Shown in pieces: positions 1 to 8,125 of a stretch of 64,000 nucleotides of DNA. The notes beneath the pieces are model-generated. The model ran no database searches, had not been told where the DNA came from, and worked only from the letters and a program-made list of their open reading frames with translations. The DNA is from Marinobacter sp. es.042. Lineage in GTDB: Bacteria; Pseudomonadota; Gammaproteobacteria; Pseudomonadales; Oleiphilaceae. The translations under genes were made by a program, and so were the position numbers. Numbering within the stretch: position 1 is the stretch's first letter; the number at the start of each line of letters is the position of its first letter. The DNA lies in assembly GCF_900188315.1 (NCBI RefSeq), contig NZ_LT897781.1, positions 2,728,001 to 2,792,000 on the forward strand. Reading direction: 5' to 3'.

Positions 1-169
1 GTGCCTCGGCAATGTCAGGGCTGGACAGCCGGATGTCGTAGCCCACAATGACTTTTTTCGCGCCAGTGATTTCCACGTAGGCACGTCCGATTTTTTCAGC
101 CAGGACCGGATTCAGTTGGTCCGGCACCCGGCCTCGCAGGTCGTAGGCTTTAAAACAGGACAAGTCCAT
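1..169 (-). CDS. cpsG: Phosphomannomutase/phosphoglucomutase, N-terminal part (runs off the left edge)
   Basis: Only the first 56 codons lie in the window. The reading begins MDLSCFKAYDLRGRVPDQLN and continues through an IGRAYVEITGAKKVIVGYDIR stretch, which matches the start of CpsG/ManB-type hexose phosphate mutases (TCFKAYDIRG at the N-terminus, then a GxDxR element). These enzymes interconvert mannose-6-phosphate and mannose-1-phosphate, and in many gammaproteobacteria also the glucose phosphates, feeding GDP-mannose and surface polysaccharide synthesis. The catalytic serine loop is outside the window. The gene follows bacterioferritin on the same strand with a 9-bp gap, so co-transcription is possible, but a functional link is not evident. 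Confidence 0.85.
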   Translation of the reverse strand, partial: MDLSCFKAYDLRGRVPDQLNPVLAEKIGRAYVEITGAKKVIVGYDIRLSSPDIAEA

Positions 170-178
170 TGTCTGAAA

Positions 179-655
179 TTACTCCGCGGCGGATGACTGA
201 AGCTGGATGTAGTTCTGGATTCCCATCTGGGAAATCATTTCCAGCTGGGTTTCCAGCCAGTCGATGTGCTCTTCTTCACTATCGAGAATGCTGCGGAACA
301 GTTCACGGCTGGTGAAATCCTGCACTTCCTCGCAGTAGAGGATCGCTTCTTTCAGGTCGGTGTGGGCAATTTCTTCCAGTTTGAGATCGCAGGAGATCAT
401 TTCCTCGACGTTCTCGCCGATCAGCAATTTGTTCAGATCCTGGAGATTGGGCAGGCCTTCGAGGAACAGGATCCGCTCGATAAGCTGGTCTGCATGCTTC
501 ATCTCGTCGATGGATTCTTCGTATTCCTTGGCGGCCAGCTTGGTAATGCCCCAATCCTTGTACATGCGGGAATGGAGAAAGTACTGGTTGATGGCGGTCA
601 GCTCGTTGCCGAGGACCTTGTTCAAGTGCTGGATGACCTTTTTATCGCCTTTCAT
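179..655 (-). CDS. bfr: Bacterioferritin
   Basis: This 158-residue protein has the usual Bfr length and sequence: [19 protein letters not shown] at the start, then SIDEMKHAD and [15 protein letters not shown]. The di-iron ferroxidase ligands E18, E51, H54, E94, E126 and H129 are all present, and Met52 is the expected axial ligand of the inter-subunit heme. It should form a 24-subunit cytoplasmic shell that oxidises Fe(II) and stores it as a ferric mineral. The bacterioferritin-associated ferredoxin lies 89 bp upstream on the same strand, which is the classic store/release pair. The next gene downstream is the cpsG-like gene after a 9-bp gap. Confidence 0.96.
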   Translation of the reverse strand: MKGDKKVIQHLNKVLGNELTAINQYFLHSRMYKDWGITKLAAKEYEESIDEMKHADQLIERILFLEGLPNLQDLNKLLIGENVEEMISCDLKLEEIAHTDLKEAILYCEEVQDFTSRELFRSILDSEEEHIDWLETQLEMISQMGIQNYIQLQSSAAE

Positions 656-744
656 GGTCGGGCTCCCTGATGGCCGAATGAATCAATGTCTTAGGATAGC
701 CCCTTATGGCGCAGGAGAAAAACAGAACCGGACAATCGTGCCGG

Positions 745-951
745 TCAGGCAGGCTGGGCGAGCATATTGGCCATGGCCAGGTAGTCGGGCGTGCGGCTCT
801 CGCGCAAAATTTCGCGGGCAGTGCAGGCGCAGCGTCCACATTGGGTGCCCACACCCAGCTCTTTGCCAAGCTGGCGCATGGATGACACGCCGTTATCGGC
901 AGCTTCGCGAATTTCCCGATCGGTTACGCCGTGGCAAAGGCAAACGTACAT
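745..951 (-). CDS. bfd: Bacterioferritin-associated ferredoxin Bfd
   Basis: This 68-residue [2Fe-2S] protein starts MYVCLCHGVTDREIREAADN. Cysteines at positions 4, 6, 38 and 41 form the Bfd CxC...CxxC cluster-binding pattern (VGTQCGRCACTAREIL). Bfd docks on bacterioferritin and passes electrons to the stored ferric mineral so that iron is released under starvation. It is encoded directly upstream of bfr on the same strand. A palindrome close to a Fur box lies 33 bp upstream of the start codon, fitting iron-repressed expression. An independent promoter for bfr in the 89-bp gap cannot be excluded. Confidence 0.95.
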   Translation of the reverse strand: MYVCLCHGVTDREIREAADNGVSSMRQLGKELGVGTQCGRCACTAREILRESRTPDYLAMANMLAQPA

Positions 952-983
952 AGCAGTGACTCACCAATGACAATAAAAGTTAG

Positions 984-998
984 TGATAATTATTGTCA
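984..998. promoter_or_regulatory. Probable Fur box upstream of bfd
   Basis: The sequence TGATAATTATTGTCA is a 7-1-7 palindrome with one mismatch to the Fur consensus TGATAATnATTATCA. It lies 33-47 bp upstream of the bfd start, where a repressor would cover the promoter. A partly similar stretch follows the preceding TGACAATA about 15 bp nearer the gene. Iron control of bfd by Fur is well established in gammaproteobacteria; binding here is inferred. Confidence 0.75.
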
Positions 999-1058
999 TT
1001 GGCATCTAGAAATGCAAGCCTTCTGGCTTAAATTTGTGCAACTTTTGTGTTGCGAGAC

Positions 1059-2345
1059 TCACGAACCCCGGGTCAGATTCCTCGAACCTGCGTCGGTGAC
1101 CACCACGTTGTCCTCGATACGAATACCCCCGCAGCCTCTCAGCCGGCCAATCAGCTCACGGTTCACGTATTGCCCCAGCTCGCCTTCCAGAAGAGGATCC
1201 AGCAGCGACGGAATGAAATAGAGACCCGGCTCAATGGTTACCACCATACCGGGCTCCAGCCGGCGGGTGAGGCGAAAAAACGGCGCCTCTTCCGGAGGCG
1301 GCGTTGGCTTTCCAGCCACGTCGTGAACCTGGACGCCCAGGAGGTGACCGATGCCATGGGGGAAGAACACACGGGTGATGCCCTTTTCGACGATGTCCTC
1401 ATCATCCAGGCCGGTAACTAGGCCGGTCGCCGACAGCAGGGCGGCAAGCCCCTGATGGGCCTTGCGATGGATGTCGATGTAGTCCACCCCGGGCGCGACC
1501 ATGTCGCAGAGCCTGACCTGAAGCCGGTCGAGACCGTGGATCAGCGCTGCGAAGTGCGACTCTTCCGGACCTGCCGTGGTACGGGTGATATCGGAGCAGT
1601 AGCCCCGAAAACGGACTCCGGCATCGATCAGCAGGCTGCGGGTCTGCCCCGGCGGCTGCGTATCGTAATACTGGTAATGCAACGTCCCGGCGTGCTCGTT
1701 CAGCCCGATAATGCTGTGATAAGGCGCTTCGGTTTCCCGCTGGCCGGTTGCCTGCTGGTAGGCCAGATTGATGCCAAACTCGCTCTCACCGGCCAGGAAC
1801 GCCGCCCGGGCCGCCGCATGGCCTGCCAGAGCCAGTCCGTTGGCCTTCGCGAGACACTCGATTTCGTAGGGCGTTTTGCGCGCGCGGGTCTCGTCCAGTT
1901 CCCTCAGCAGGGCCTCCGGGTTTTTCTCACCCGGAATATTCGATATCAGGGCAGGATCCCCGATCACCGCCAGGCTTTCGGGATCATCTAGCAGCGGAGC
2001 CTCGGGTGAGGCACTGCTGCGAACCTCGATAAATTGCTGCCAGGGCTCTTCCGCCAGTGGCGAATTGGCGTGCCAGAAGTCGACCGGTTCGAACAGCCAA
2101 AGCACAGGCTTGTGGCCGGCCCGGATCCAGAGCCAGCAGTGTTCGCGACCGGCCAGCCCGGTCCAGTGCAGAAACGGACCATAACCCTGGAAATGCCAGG
2201 CCTGGTCATCTCCATAACGGTAAGGCGCGGCGCCGGAAGCAATAAGCAGGCTGCCGTAGCCATGCTCCTCTAACGCCTCTGTATAACGGTTCAGAAGAAT
2301 CTGGAGGTGTTCCACCTGGAGTGAAAGCAGGTTCCGGTCAGACAT
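1059..2345 (-). CDS. pepQ: M24-family Xaa-Pro dipeptidase (PepQ-like)
   Basis: The 428-residue product carries the creatinase/aminopeptidase-P fold. It has an N-terminal non-catalytic domain (about residues 1-150) and a pita-bread catalytic domain. Metal-ligand motifs are visible in order: LLIDAGVRFRGYCSDITRT (two Asp), HGIGHLLGVQVHDVAG (His), EPGLYFIP (Glu) and GGIRIEDNVVV (Glu). PepQ cleaves Xaa-Pro dipeptides in the cytosol with two Mn(II) ions. I chose the ATG at 2345, preceded by an AGAGGT ribosome site, rather than an in-frame TTG two codons earlier. It lies 12 bp after the lrgB stop on the same strand, so it may be translated from the same message. Substrate preference is inferred from the family. 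Confidence 0.85.
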   Translation of the reverse strand: MSDRNLLSLQVEHLQILLNRYTEALEEHGYGSLLIASGAAPYRYGDDQAWHFQGYGPFLHWTGLAGREHCWLWIRAGHKPVLWLFEPVDFWHANSPLAEEPWQQFIEVRSSASPEAPLLDDPESLAVIGDPALISNIPGEKNPEALLRELDETRARKTPYEIECLAKANGLALAGHAAARAAFLAGESEFGINLAYQQATGQRETEAPYHSIIGLNEHAGTLHYQYYDTQPPGQTRSLLIDAGVRFRGYCSDITRTTAGPEESHFAALIHGLDRLQVRLCDMVAPGVDYIDIHRKAHQGLAALLSATGLVTGLDDEDIVEKGITRVFFPHGIGHLLGVQVHDVAGKPTPPPEEAPFFRLTRRLEPGMVVTIEPGLYFIPSLLDPLLEGELGQYVNRELIGRLRGCGGIRIEDNVVVTDAGSRNLTRGS

Positions 2346-2357
2346 ATCCAAGACCTC

Positions 2358-3080
2358 TTACAAACGAAAAAACAAAGGCAGAATCAGAGCGGTGAAGACG
2401 CCCGTCAGGCCCATACCCAGGGAAGCAAATGCACCCGCAGTATGGCTGATCTCGAACGCCCTGGCGGTTCCGATGGCATGGCCATTCAGCCCCAGGGCAA
2501 AGCCCAGAATCCGTTCGTCTTCAACAGGCAAAAGCCGCGCGAGCAGGTCAACGAAGAGGGTTGCCACCACGCCCGTGATCAGGAGCCCGCCCATCATTAG
2601 GGGCACAGAACCGCCCAACTGCTCAGTAATACCGATGGCGATAGGCGCAGTAACCGACTTGGGCGCCAGCGAGGCCAGGACCTCCGGCGTCGCGCCCAAC
2701 GCCCAGCCAATCACCACTGCGTAAACCGCCGCCATGGTGGCGGCAATCGGCAGCGTGACCACAATCGGGCGCCACATGGCACGGATATGGTGCATCTGCT
2801 GGTACAAGGGAATGCCGAGGGCGACGGTGGCAGGCCCCAGCAACACCGTCAGCCAACGCGCGCCCTGTTGGTAATCCTGGTAATCCACCGCCAATGCGAT
2901 GAAGCCAGATAAAAGACACGCAGACAAAACAACCGGCGGCAGCCAGATAGGCCGGCCAATGCGGGAAAACAGCCAGTTGCCGGCAAAGAAGGCACCGAGG
3001 GTCAAACCGATCGCAAGAATCGGGGTGGCGGCAAGCGACTCCGGCAGGGCCTGGAAGCGCACAAGGAGCTCACTCACCAT
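2358..3080 (-). CDS. lrgB: LrgB/CidB-family integral membrane protein
   Basis: This 240-residue protein is almost entirely hydrophobic helices. It carries the conserved LrgB stretches KSVTAPIAIGITEQLGG and LGFALGLNGHAIGTARAFE. LrgB/CidB proteins work with LrgA/CidA partners; proposed roles are control of murein hydrolase activity and transport of small organic acids such as pyruvate or glycolate across the inner membrane. Its start overlaps the end of the lrgA-like gene by 11 bp, so the two are translationally coupled. The actual substrate in this organism cannot be read from the sequence. Confidence 0.9.
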   Translation of the reverse strand: MVSELLVRFQALPESLAATPILAIGLTLGAFFAGNWLFSRIGRPIWLPPVVLSACLLSGFIALAVDYQDYQQGARWLTVLLGPATVALGIPLYQQMHHIRAMWRPIVVTLPIAATMAAVYAVVIGWALGATPEVLASLAPKSVTAPIAIGITEQLGGSVPLMMGGLLITGVVATLFVDLLARLLPVEDERILGFALGLNGHAIGTARAFEISHTAGAFASLGMGLTGVFTALILPLFFRL

Positions 3081-3429
3081 CGCTAACGCCTCTTTTCGTC
3101 ACCGCCTTCATCAACAACAACGTCGTCAGCACACTGAGAAAGGTGCCCACCAGCAATGCCGCCGCAACCGCCAGCCACTGCCCGGAGAACTGGTTCGCCG
3201 TGAAAAACACACCCACCACCCCCGGCATGATCAAGAGCACCAGCACCGATATCAGCCCCTGGCTGGCCTGAGCAAGATCGTCACTCACGCTGCCTTTAAG
3301 CATCAGGGTGAAGGTAATGACCACCATCCCCAGCACCCCGCCACTCACCGGCAGCGCCAGCAGGAGGCGCACAGACTCGCCAAGAATAAAAAACAGCACC
3401 AGAACCAGAAAACCACGCAACATCGGCAT
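3070..3429 (-). CDS. lrgA: LrgA/CidA-family holin-like membrane protein
   Basis: The 119-residue protein has four predicted membrane helices and the family core (GFLVLVLFFILGESVRLLL, then LPVSGGVLGMVVIT and LLIMPGVVGVFF). Members resemble phage holins in size and topology and act with LrgB-type proteins encoded next door, as here (11-bp overlap). Two ATGs two codons apart could serve as start. The yaeQ gene is divergent, 75 bp away, so the short gap must hold both promoters. Confidence 0.88.
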   Translation of the reverse strand: MPMLRGFLVLVLFFILGESVRLLLALPVSGGVLGMVVITFTLMLKGSVSDDLAQASQGLISVLVLLIMPGVVGVFFTANQFSGQWLAVAAALLVGTFLSVLTTLLLMKAVTKRGVSDGE

Positions 3430-3504
3430 GCGCTTACACTCACCCGGGAAAGAATTGCATTACACTAGCCCAAACCCCTATCCCGATACCAATGCAGGAA
3501 GCCC

Positions 3505-4050
3505 ATGGCGCTCAAAGCAACCATTCTCAAGGCAACGCTCAACATCGCCGACATGGACCGTCACTACTACGCGGATCATCAATTGACCATCGCCCAGCAT
3601 CCGTCGGAAACGGACCTCCGCGTGATGATCCGGCTGCTCGCCTTTGCCCTGAACGCCAGCGATGCCCTCGAATTTACCAAAGGCCTGAGCACCGATGATG
3701 AGCCAGAGCTTTGGCAGAAAGACCTGACCGGCGAAATTGAATTATGGATTGAGCTGGGCCTGCCCGAAGAAGACCGTATAAGGAAGGCCTGCAACCGCGC
3801 CGGGAAAGTGATCCTCTATACCTATGGCGATCGCGCATTCCCAGTCTGGTGGGACAAACACCACGGCAAGCTGGAACGTTTCGACAACCTCACCATTGTC
3901 CACCTGCCGGGCGACAGCACTGAGGCCCTGGCAGCGCTCGCGGACCGGTCCATGAGCTTCCAGGTTACCATCCAGGATGGCGAGGTCACCTTCAGCAATG
4001 ATAACAATCTGGTATCGATTACCCCCGAGCAGCGACTACCCCAGAACTGA
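3505..4050 (+). CDS. yaeQ: YaeQ family protein
   Basis: The 181-residue protein begins MALKATILKATLNIADMDRH and contains HPSETDLRVMIRLLAFAL, both hallmarks of the YaeQ family (PD-(D/E)XK-like fold of unknown biochemical role; E. coli YaeQ was linked to RfaH suppression, a claim later doubted). The length matches the family. A GGAA ribosome site precedes the ATG. It lies divergent to lrgAB and 90 bp before tRNA-Arg on the same strand. Function remains unknown; I call only the family. Confidence 0.92.
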   Translation: MALKATILKATLNIADMDRHYYADHQLTIAQHPSETDLRVMIRLLAFALNASDALEFTKGLSTDDEPELWQKDLTGEIELWIELGLPEEDRIRKACNRAGKVILYTYGDRAFPVWWDKHHGKLERFDNLTIVHLPGDSTEALAALADRSMSFQVTIQDGEVTFSNDNNLVSITPEQRLPQN

Positions 4051-4140
4051 GGGCAGGACTTGCCCTCGGGGGCTGGACAGACACCCGCTACGCACGTAAG
4101 ATTGCGCACTCGAAATCGGCGAGCCATCGTCGAGCTCGAA

Positions 4141-4217
4141 GCGCCCGTAGCTCAGCTGGATAGAGCGTTGCCCTCCGGAGGCAAAGGTCATAGGTTCGAA
4201 TCCTATCGGGCGCGCCA
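4141..4217 (+). tRNA. tRNA-Arg (anticodon CCG), CCA encoded
   Basis: The 77-nt sequence folds as a cloverleaf. The acceptor arms are GCGCCCG and CGGGCGC with discriminator G and an encoded CCA. The D arm is GCTC/GAGC, the anticodon arm TTGCC/GGCAA with loop CTCCGGA, and the T arm ATAGG TTCGAAT CCTAT. The anticodon CCG reads the arginine codon CGG. tRNA-Arg genes are common integration sites, and the AT-richer, remnant-rich segment begins directly downstream. Confidence 0.97.
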
Positions 4218-4225
4218 TATATATG

Positions 4226-4258
4226 AAGGACTTGCGTGAGAGCGCAGGTCCTTTTTTT
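4226..4258 (+). terminator. Rho-independent terminator of tRNA-Arg
   Basis: An 11-bp stem (AAGGACTTGCG with CGCAGGTCCTT, one G-U pair) and a 6-nt loop are followed by seven T residues. It begins nine bases after the tRNA CCA end, so it terminates the tRNA transcript. Confidence 0.9.
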
Positions 4259-4811
4259 ATGGCTGTGTCCAAATTGTGGCCATGGTGTGTCCAAACGAAT
4301 CCGGAAACGAATTGAAGTAGTTTCGAACTGACCTTTGCACCGAATGAGGTCAAACAATGTCTAGGACACAGAGTCGAGGGATAGTGTTCACCTAGGTCGC
4401 GAAGCGGACGTTCAGGTCAATAGACCAAAACGCACCTTAGAGAAATTCAGCCTCTTTTTTAACATGCCTGTAGTAATCGGGTAATCCGGATTTTTTTATC
4501 TTGAGTTCAATCATCCAATCACGGGTAAACTGATTCGGGACCCGTTCAAATTCTGCACGGTCGAGGAGCACTAAAACCTCGTTATCCGTTCAATGCGACA
4601 GGCGCGGCTCTGACATCGTCAGCGCTGGAGGCACCAATCGCGACTCCAGAAAAAACATATAAGACTGTAGTCGCCAAAGCCTAAATGCGGCCTTCGAGAA
4701 TACGCATGCTCAACCCCTGTTGATCGCCAATGTTCTGTTAAGTACGCGGCCCCGGTTTAAGGGTTCAAATGGATATTGCTGAGTGCGAGATTCCACCTTA
4801 TATTAGGCGCA
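4259..4811. other. Gene-poor segment downstream of tRNA-Arg
   Basis: This 550-bp stretch has no intact gene. It holds a short C-terminal coding remnant on the minus strand (4437-4589, listed separately) and otherwise stop-rich sequence. The element GTGTCCAAA occurs twice near 4265-4295. I found no copy of the tRNA 3' end elsewhere in the segment that would mark a right attachment site. The position after a tRNA and the decayed content suggest an old integration site, which is inference. Confidence 0.5.
4437..4589 (-). pseudogene. C-terminal remnant of an unidentified protein gene
   Basis: Fifty codons are open on the minus strand, ending in TAA. Within them the text RAEFERVPNQFTRDWMIELK continues into KKSGLPDYYRHVKKEAEFL. 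The pattern of charged and aromatic residues looks like real protein rather than chance translation. It is preceded in frame by a stop codon, with no start codon or ribosome site. I do not recognise the family. It is most simply the tail of a gene whose 5' part was lost in rearrangement behind tRNA-Arg. A chance open stretch of this length is possible. Confidence 0.4.
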
Positions 4812-5612
4812 ATGACAGACCCATTCGATAAAGAAAAACGCTGCTTCCACAACGGCGAGCGCATTCTTCTCGCCTTTGCCAGCCAGACTGACACCGCAAA
4901 AGCCCTTGCAACACGGATCTATGAACACAATTCATCCATGTGCGATCTGGTAAATCTGGCGGAGATTGAACCCGAGACGCTGGAGCAATACGGGCGCCAC
5001 ATTTTTATTGTCTCGACATTTGGTGAGGGAGAGGCGCCCACCGAGGCGCGTCCCTTCACACAGGCGTTCGACCAGTCGAGCATCAATCTGGACCAGGTAA
5101 AATTTGCGGTGCTGGCTCTGGGTAACCGGCAGTACGCGGACTTTTGCGGTTTTGGTAAACATCTGACCCAACAACTGCTTCGTCAGGGCGCGGACCCGCG
5201 AGTTCCGACCACCGAATTGCATCGTACTGACGCCGCCGTGTTCAGCCATTGGTGGCAAAAGCTGTCGGAAACCTTTGGCATCGCGCTGGAACCCGATATG
5301 AGCGACTGGGAAGTGGCAACCGTGATGGATACGGAGGGGCGAACCGAGTCAGCGCTCGACCTCATCTTTTACATTCAGTGTCTGGAGCATGAACAGGCGA
5401 CGGCTCTTCGCTTTAAGCCCAAACGAAAAAATCCAAACCTCGAGCCATTTGTCGCCGAGATCAACCCGGACCCCTCGAATCCCTTTACCCGCATCCGAAT
5501 CACCACGGACCATACAAAGCTCGATAAGAGCGGAACCGCCAAACTACTGTTGTCTGCACAGCCAGGCGATAAGTGGCACGTTCAGGTGACGGGCTCAGAA
5601 AATGACGACTGA
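4812..5612 (+). CDS. Flavodoxin-domain protein without reductase module
   Basis: The 266-residue product has an N-terminal flavodoxin-like FMN domain (about residues 15-150). It shows the phosphate loop ASQTDTAKALATRIY, the VSTFGEGEAPTEARPF segment and ALGNRQYADFCGFG, which resemble the FMN domain of sulfite reductase and cytochrome P450 reductase flavoproteins. Those proteins continue into FAD and NADPH domains. Here the remaining 110 residues are short, charged and lack recognisable nucleotide-binding motifs. The ATG at 4812 was chosen because the flavodoxin homology starts soon after it; the ribosome site is weak. It converges on the photolyase gene. An electron-carrier role is inferred; the partner is unknown. 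Confidence 0.7.
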   Translation: MTDPFDKEKRCFHNGERILLAFASQTDTAKALATRIYEHNSSMCDLVNLAEIEPETLEQYGRHIFIVSTFGEGEAPTEARPFTQAFDQSSINLDQVKFAVLALGNRQYADFCGFGKHLTQQLLRQGADPRVPTTELHRTDAAVFSHWWQKLSETFGIALEPDMSDWEVATVMDTEGRTESALDLIFYIQCLEHEQATALRFKPKRKNPNLEPFVAEINPDPSNPFTRIRITTDHTKLDKSGTAKLLLSAQPGDKWHVQVTGSENDD

Positions 5613-5744
5613 GCGGCTTCTTTGGGCAAACCGAGAAGGCGTTTGCTTAGGCTCAGTGAAGGCTTACCGCGCTCGTTGCAAAATCAGATGCTGTGGGCGC
5701 ACAGCGAACGTTCATATTTGTGCCCCAAAGCCCACGTCTGAGAC

Positions 5745-7268
5745 TCAAAAGAGAGACGGTTGATCGACGAGAGAGCCAGTTTTAGAAACGGCCTCCTTTG
5801 CGGATTTCCCGGACTGGATTCGCTTAATACAATCTTTGGCAAACTTGGCGCTCGCTTTGGCGTCAACGATGGGCGATGGATAGGGCTCGTAGCCTCCAGA
5901 GAAGGCTTCCTGGGAAAGGTGCGAACTGGTCAACTCTGGCTGTAAAGCAGCTCCGCCTTCCAGATCGGACAACTCCGGTAACCATTGGCGTACGAAGTCA
6001 CCCTTCGGATCGTGGTCAAATCCAGCTTTTATCGGGTTATAGACCATCATGCGCTCGAAAGGCGTTGTCCCACTTATCAACTGCAAGATGGGGAAATGAA
6101 CGGCAGGTTCCCAATCGATAAATTGGCGAGCCAAAAGTCGCGCGACGCCGTCCTGATCACCAGAAAAGACCGGCAGAAAGAGATTCATCGTAGCAAAGCT
6201 GGCCAGTGTCGCTCTGCCCCGCATGTGGATATGGCCCGTCGCTCTTAAACAACGCATCAACGCATCAACAAATGGAAAACCGGTCCTCCCCTCTTCAAAA
6301 CGCGTCATCAGCTCTGGGTCGTATGTCTGCGGCCTCAAACCATTAAACTCTGGCAGCATACATTTGTATTCAAGGTCAGGCTGATCTTCGAAGGTTTGCA
6401 TGTAGTCCCTCCGCCAGGCCAACCGATCTAGGTAGAACCGAGCGGCTGATTCGAAACGATGGAACGCTATTTTGGGCATCGACCCGTTGGCGTCCGTCAC
6501 TGCCCTGTCGACCGCCTGAAAAATCTCTACGTCGCTGATGACGCCATACGCCAAATAGGGACTCAGGCGGGAACATCCATCAAATGCAGAGTTGGGGCTT
6601 GATAAGCGCTTTGGGTATGCAAGTATGGTGTTGGCCTGAAAAAAAACCTGCATTATGGCCTCGGCCGCTTTCCTGCCTCCGCGTGCCCGGTAGGCTTTAT
6701 CCGCTCCGCCTGCCAGGGGAATTTCAACAGGATCGACTGAGTGGAAAGGGGGCGTTGCAAACCTTGCTGTAAGATCGACTCCCCTGGGATCACGAACAGT
6801 GTGATTGCGAACGGACTCGGCGAAGTAGTCTGGAAAGGACTGCCGGACTTCGGCTCCGCGAGCAATTCCGTTTTGGGGCATCTCATCGAAAGGAATGTCC
6901 TGCCCGGAAAGAAAGCCTCTCACAGCGACATCGCGGGTAAAACCGGCCTGGTTTGTCGTTTCTCGGTGAGACCAAACCTTTGCAATTGTGTGCTGGGCGT
7001 GGATTCGCTTGAAGACTTCGATAGCTTCTCCACACAGTTCGACGAGTCTACCCCCTATGGCTTCAAAATCCTCCGCCAGTTCGCCCAAGGTTTCCTGAAC
7101 AAACATCTGATGTTGCCGAGACACATCCGGGTGCTCAATCTGGCTTGGCTCGTGAATGTAAATTGGCAAGACTGAGCCGAAACGCTCAATGTTGGAGCGT
7201 TTGAGCGATTCAAAGAGGGGTCGTGAATCTTGCAACCGAAGGTCGCGCTTAAACCAGATAATTTGCAT
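5745..7268 (-). CDS. Photolyase/cryptochrome family flavoprotein
   Basis: The 507-residue product begins MQIIWFKRDLRLQDSRPLFE, the photolyase N-terminal signature. It continues with an alpha/beta antenna domain and a C-terminal FAD-binding domain, including FDGCSRLSPYLAYGVISD, GRTGFPFVDALMRCL, TGHIHMRGR and LFLPVFSGDQD. Class I photolyases repair cyclobutane pyrimidine dimers with blue light; related cryptochromes signal or repair (6-4) lesions. The lysine-rich C-terminal tail is unlike classical E. coli PhrB. I chose the internal ATG at 7268 because 35 further upstream codons do not match the family. No folate-binding assignment is attempted. The neighbouring flavodoxin converges on it and might be a reducing partner, which is speculative. 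Confidence 0.82.
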   Translation of the reverse strand: MQIIWFKRDLRLQDSRPLFESLKRSNIERFGSVLPIYIHEPSQIEHPDVSRQHQMFVQETLGELAEDFEAIGGRLVELCGEAIEVFKRIHAQHTIAKVWSHRETTNQAGFTRDVAVRGFLSGQDIPFDEMPQNGIARGAEVRQSFPDYFAESVRNHTVRDPRGVDLTARFATPPFHSVDPVEIPLAGGADKAYRARGGRKAAEAIMQVFFQANTILAYPKRLSSPNSAFDGCSRLSPYLAYGVISDVEIFQAVDRAVTDANGSMPKIAFHRFESAARFYLDRLAWRRDYMQTFEDQPDLEYKCMLPEFNGLRPQTYDPELMTRFEEGRTGFPFVDALMRCLRATGHIHMRGRATLASFATMNLFLPVFSGDQDGVARLLARQFIDWEPAVHFPILQLISGTTPFERMMVYNPIKAGFDHDPKGDFVRQWLPELSDLEGGAALQPELTSSHLSQEAFSGGYEPYPSPIVDAKASAKFAKDCIKRIQSGKSAKEAVSKTGSLVDQPSLF

Positions 7269-8125
7269 GAGGGAATGTACGATGAAATCGGGCCATGGAC
7301 GTACTGATATGTCTTTGATTGAATAAAACTCTATACACCATGAAATGGCTGCAAATGGTCGCAAAGCGAACATTCGGGCGAAGCACCAAGCCCAGCCACT
7401 TGTTTAATTGCTTGGACTAGCCAGTGACCACGCACCACATGATGAAAGCAACCATGCACCCAACAAAGTTGGCTACCAATTTTTTATGGTAATGCTCGCC
7501 TTCAGGTTTGAAGTTTTCAATTAGCGAAGGTAATCAGAGTTTTTGGTCAAATTCCGCTTTACGTACATTGCCGCCCCACAAGCTTACTGACTGGCTCAAT
7601 TAGACCTTGAGTTCAATTGCGGTCGTTAGACTCTAGTTTTAAAAAGCGAATAATCGAACTATAGCTGACGATAGAAAATTCGAACTATCAGACTATATTG
7701 AGAGAAGTATCATCATACGACTAATCAAACTTGACCTCAAATAAGTCTGTTTAAATAAAACTTATATTAAAAACAGATCTGCAAATCTTTAGGAGACGCT
7801 TGCCTTGAATGCTTACCTGCGTGGGAAACGTTGATTAATAGACGAAAAATAAAAGACTTTTCACTCTCTAAAGAACATTTAATAGATGTCAATATGTTAA
7901 ACATGAGGCGTCATGTATTTAAAGTTTAGGAAAAATGACGTTTTATTTTACCTATACTCTGAAGCCTAGGCGTTTTCACATTGCACTAAACAGATTGTCG
8001 ACTTGAATATCGGCGCCTGTGAGCAAATCTTTTGTTAAAAATAGAGGGGGTTTGTCAGGGTTAATTTGATCCCCATACAGAAATCCAGCGTACCATCACA
8101 CCATGTTAATAAACTCATCAGTTCC
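7269..8125. other. AT-rich intergenic segment between photolyase and the AFG1-like gene
   Basis: About 850 bp carry no convincing gene on either strand. Base composition falls sharply, visibly AT-dominated from about 7,620 to 8,050, compared with the GC-rich core on both sides. I looked for the missing 5' half of the integron integrase, for an attI site and for attC cores. Isolated ACCCAAC (near 7,460) and GTTAGAC (near 7,625) elements occur, but I cannot show the paired inner boxes of an attC. The segment may be foreign together with the following gene. Confidence 0.5.

Noticed and set aside
642-953. Alternative frames over bfd on both strands
   Set aside because: Bfd is an unambiguous family match in its own frame; the others are shadows.
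4036-4357. Minus-strand open frames across tRNA-Arg (texts such as RPIGFEPMTFASGGQ and RIRTYDLCLRRATLYP)
   Set aside because: These are the well-known spurious proteins produced by translating the antisense strand of tRNA genes.
5613-5744. Hairpin GCAAAC-N9-GTTTGC between flavodoxin and photolyase as a terminator
   Set aside because: The stem is short, the loop is long and no T tract follows.
7455-7632. Possible attC site between ACCCAAC and GTTAGAC
   Set aside because: The outer cores are about 170 bp apart and I could not find the paired inner boxes, so chance is more likely.
8066-8125. Extension of the AFG1-like gene to a TTG at 8066
   Set aside because: There is no ribosome site and the added residues have no homology; ATG codons at 8126 or 8150 lie nearer to the conserved region.
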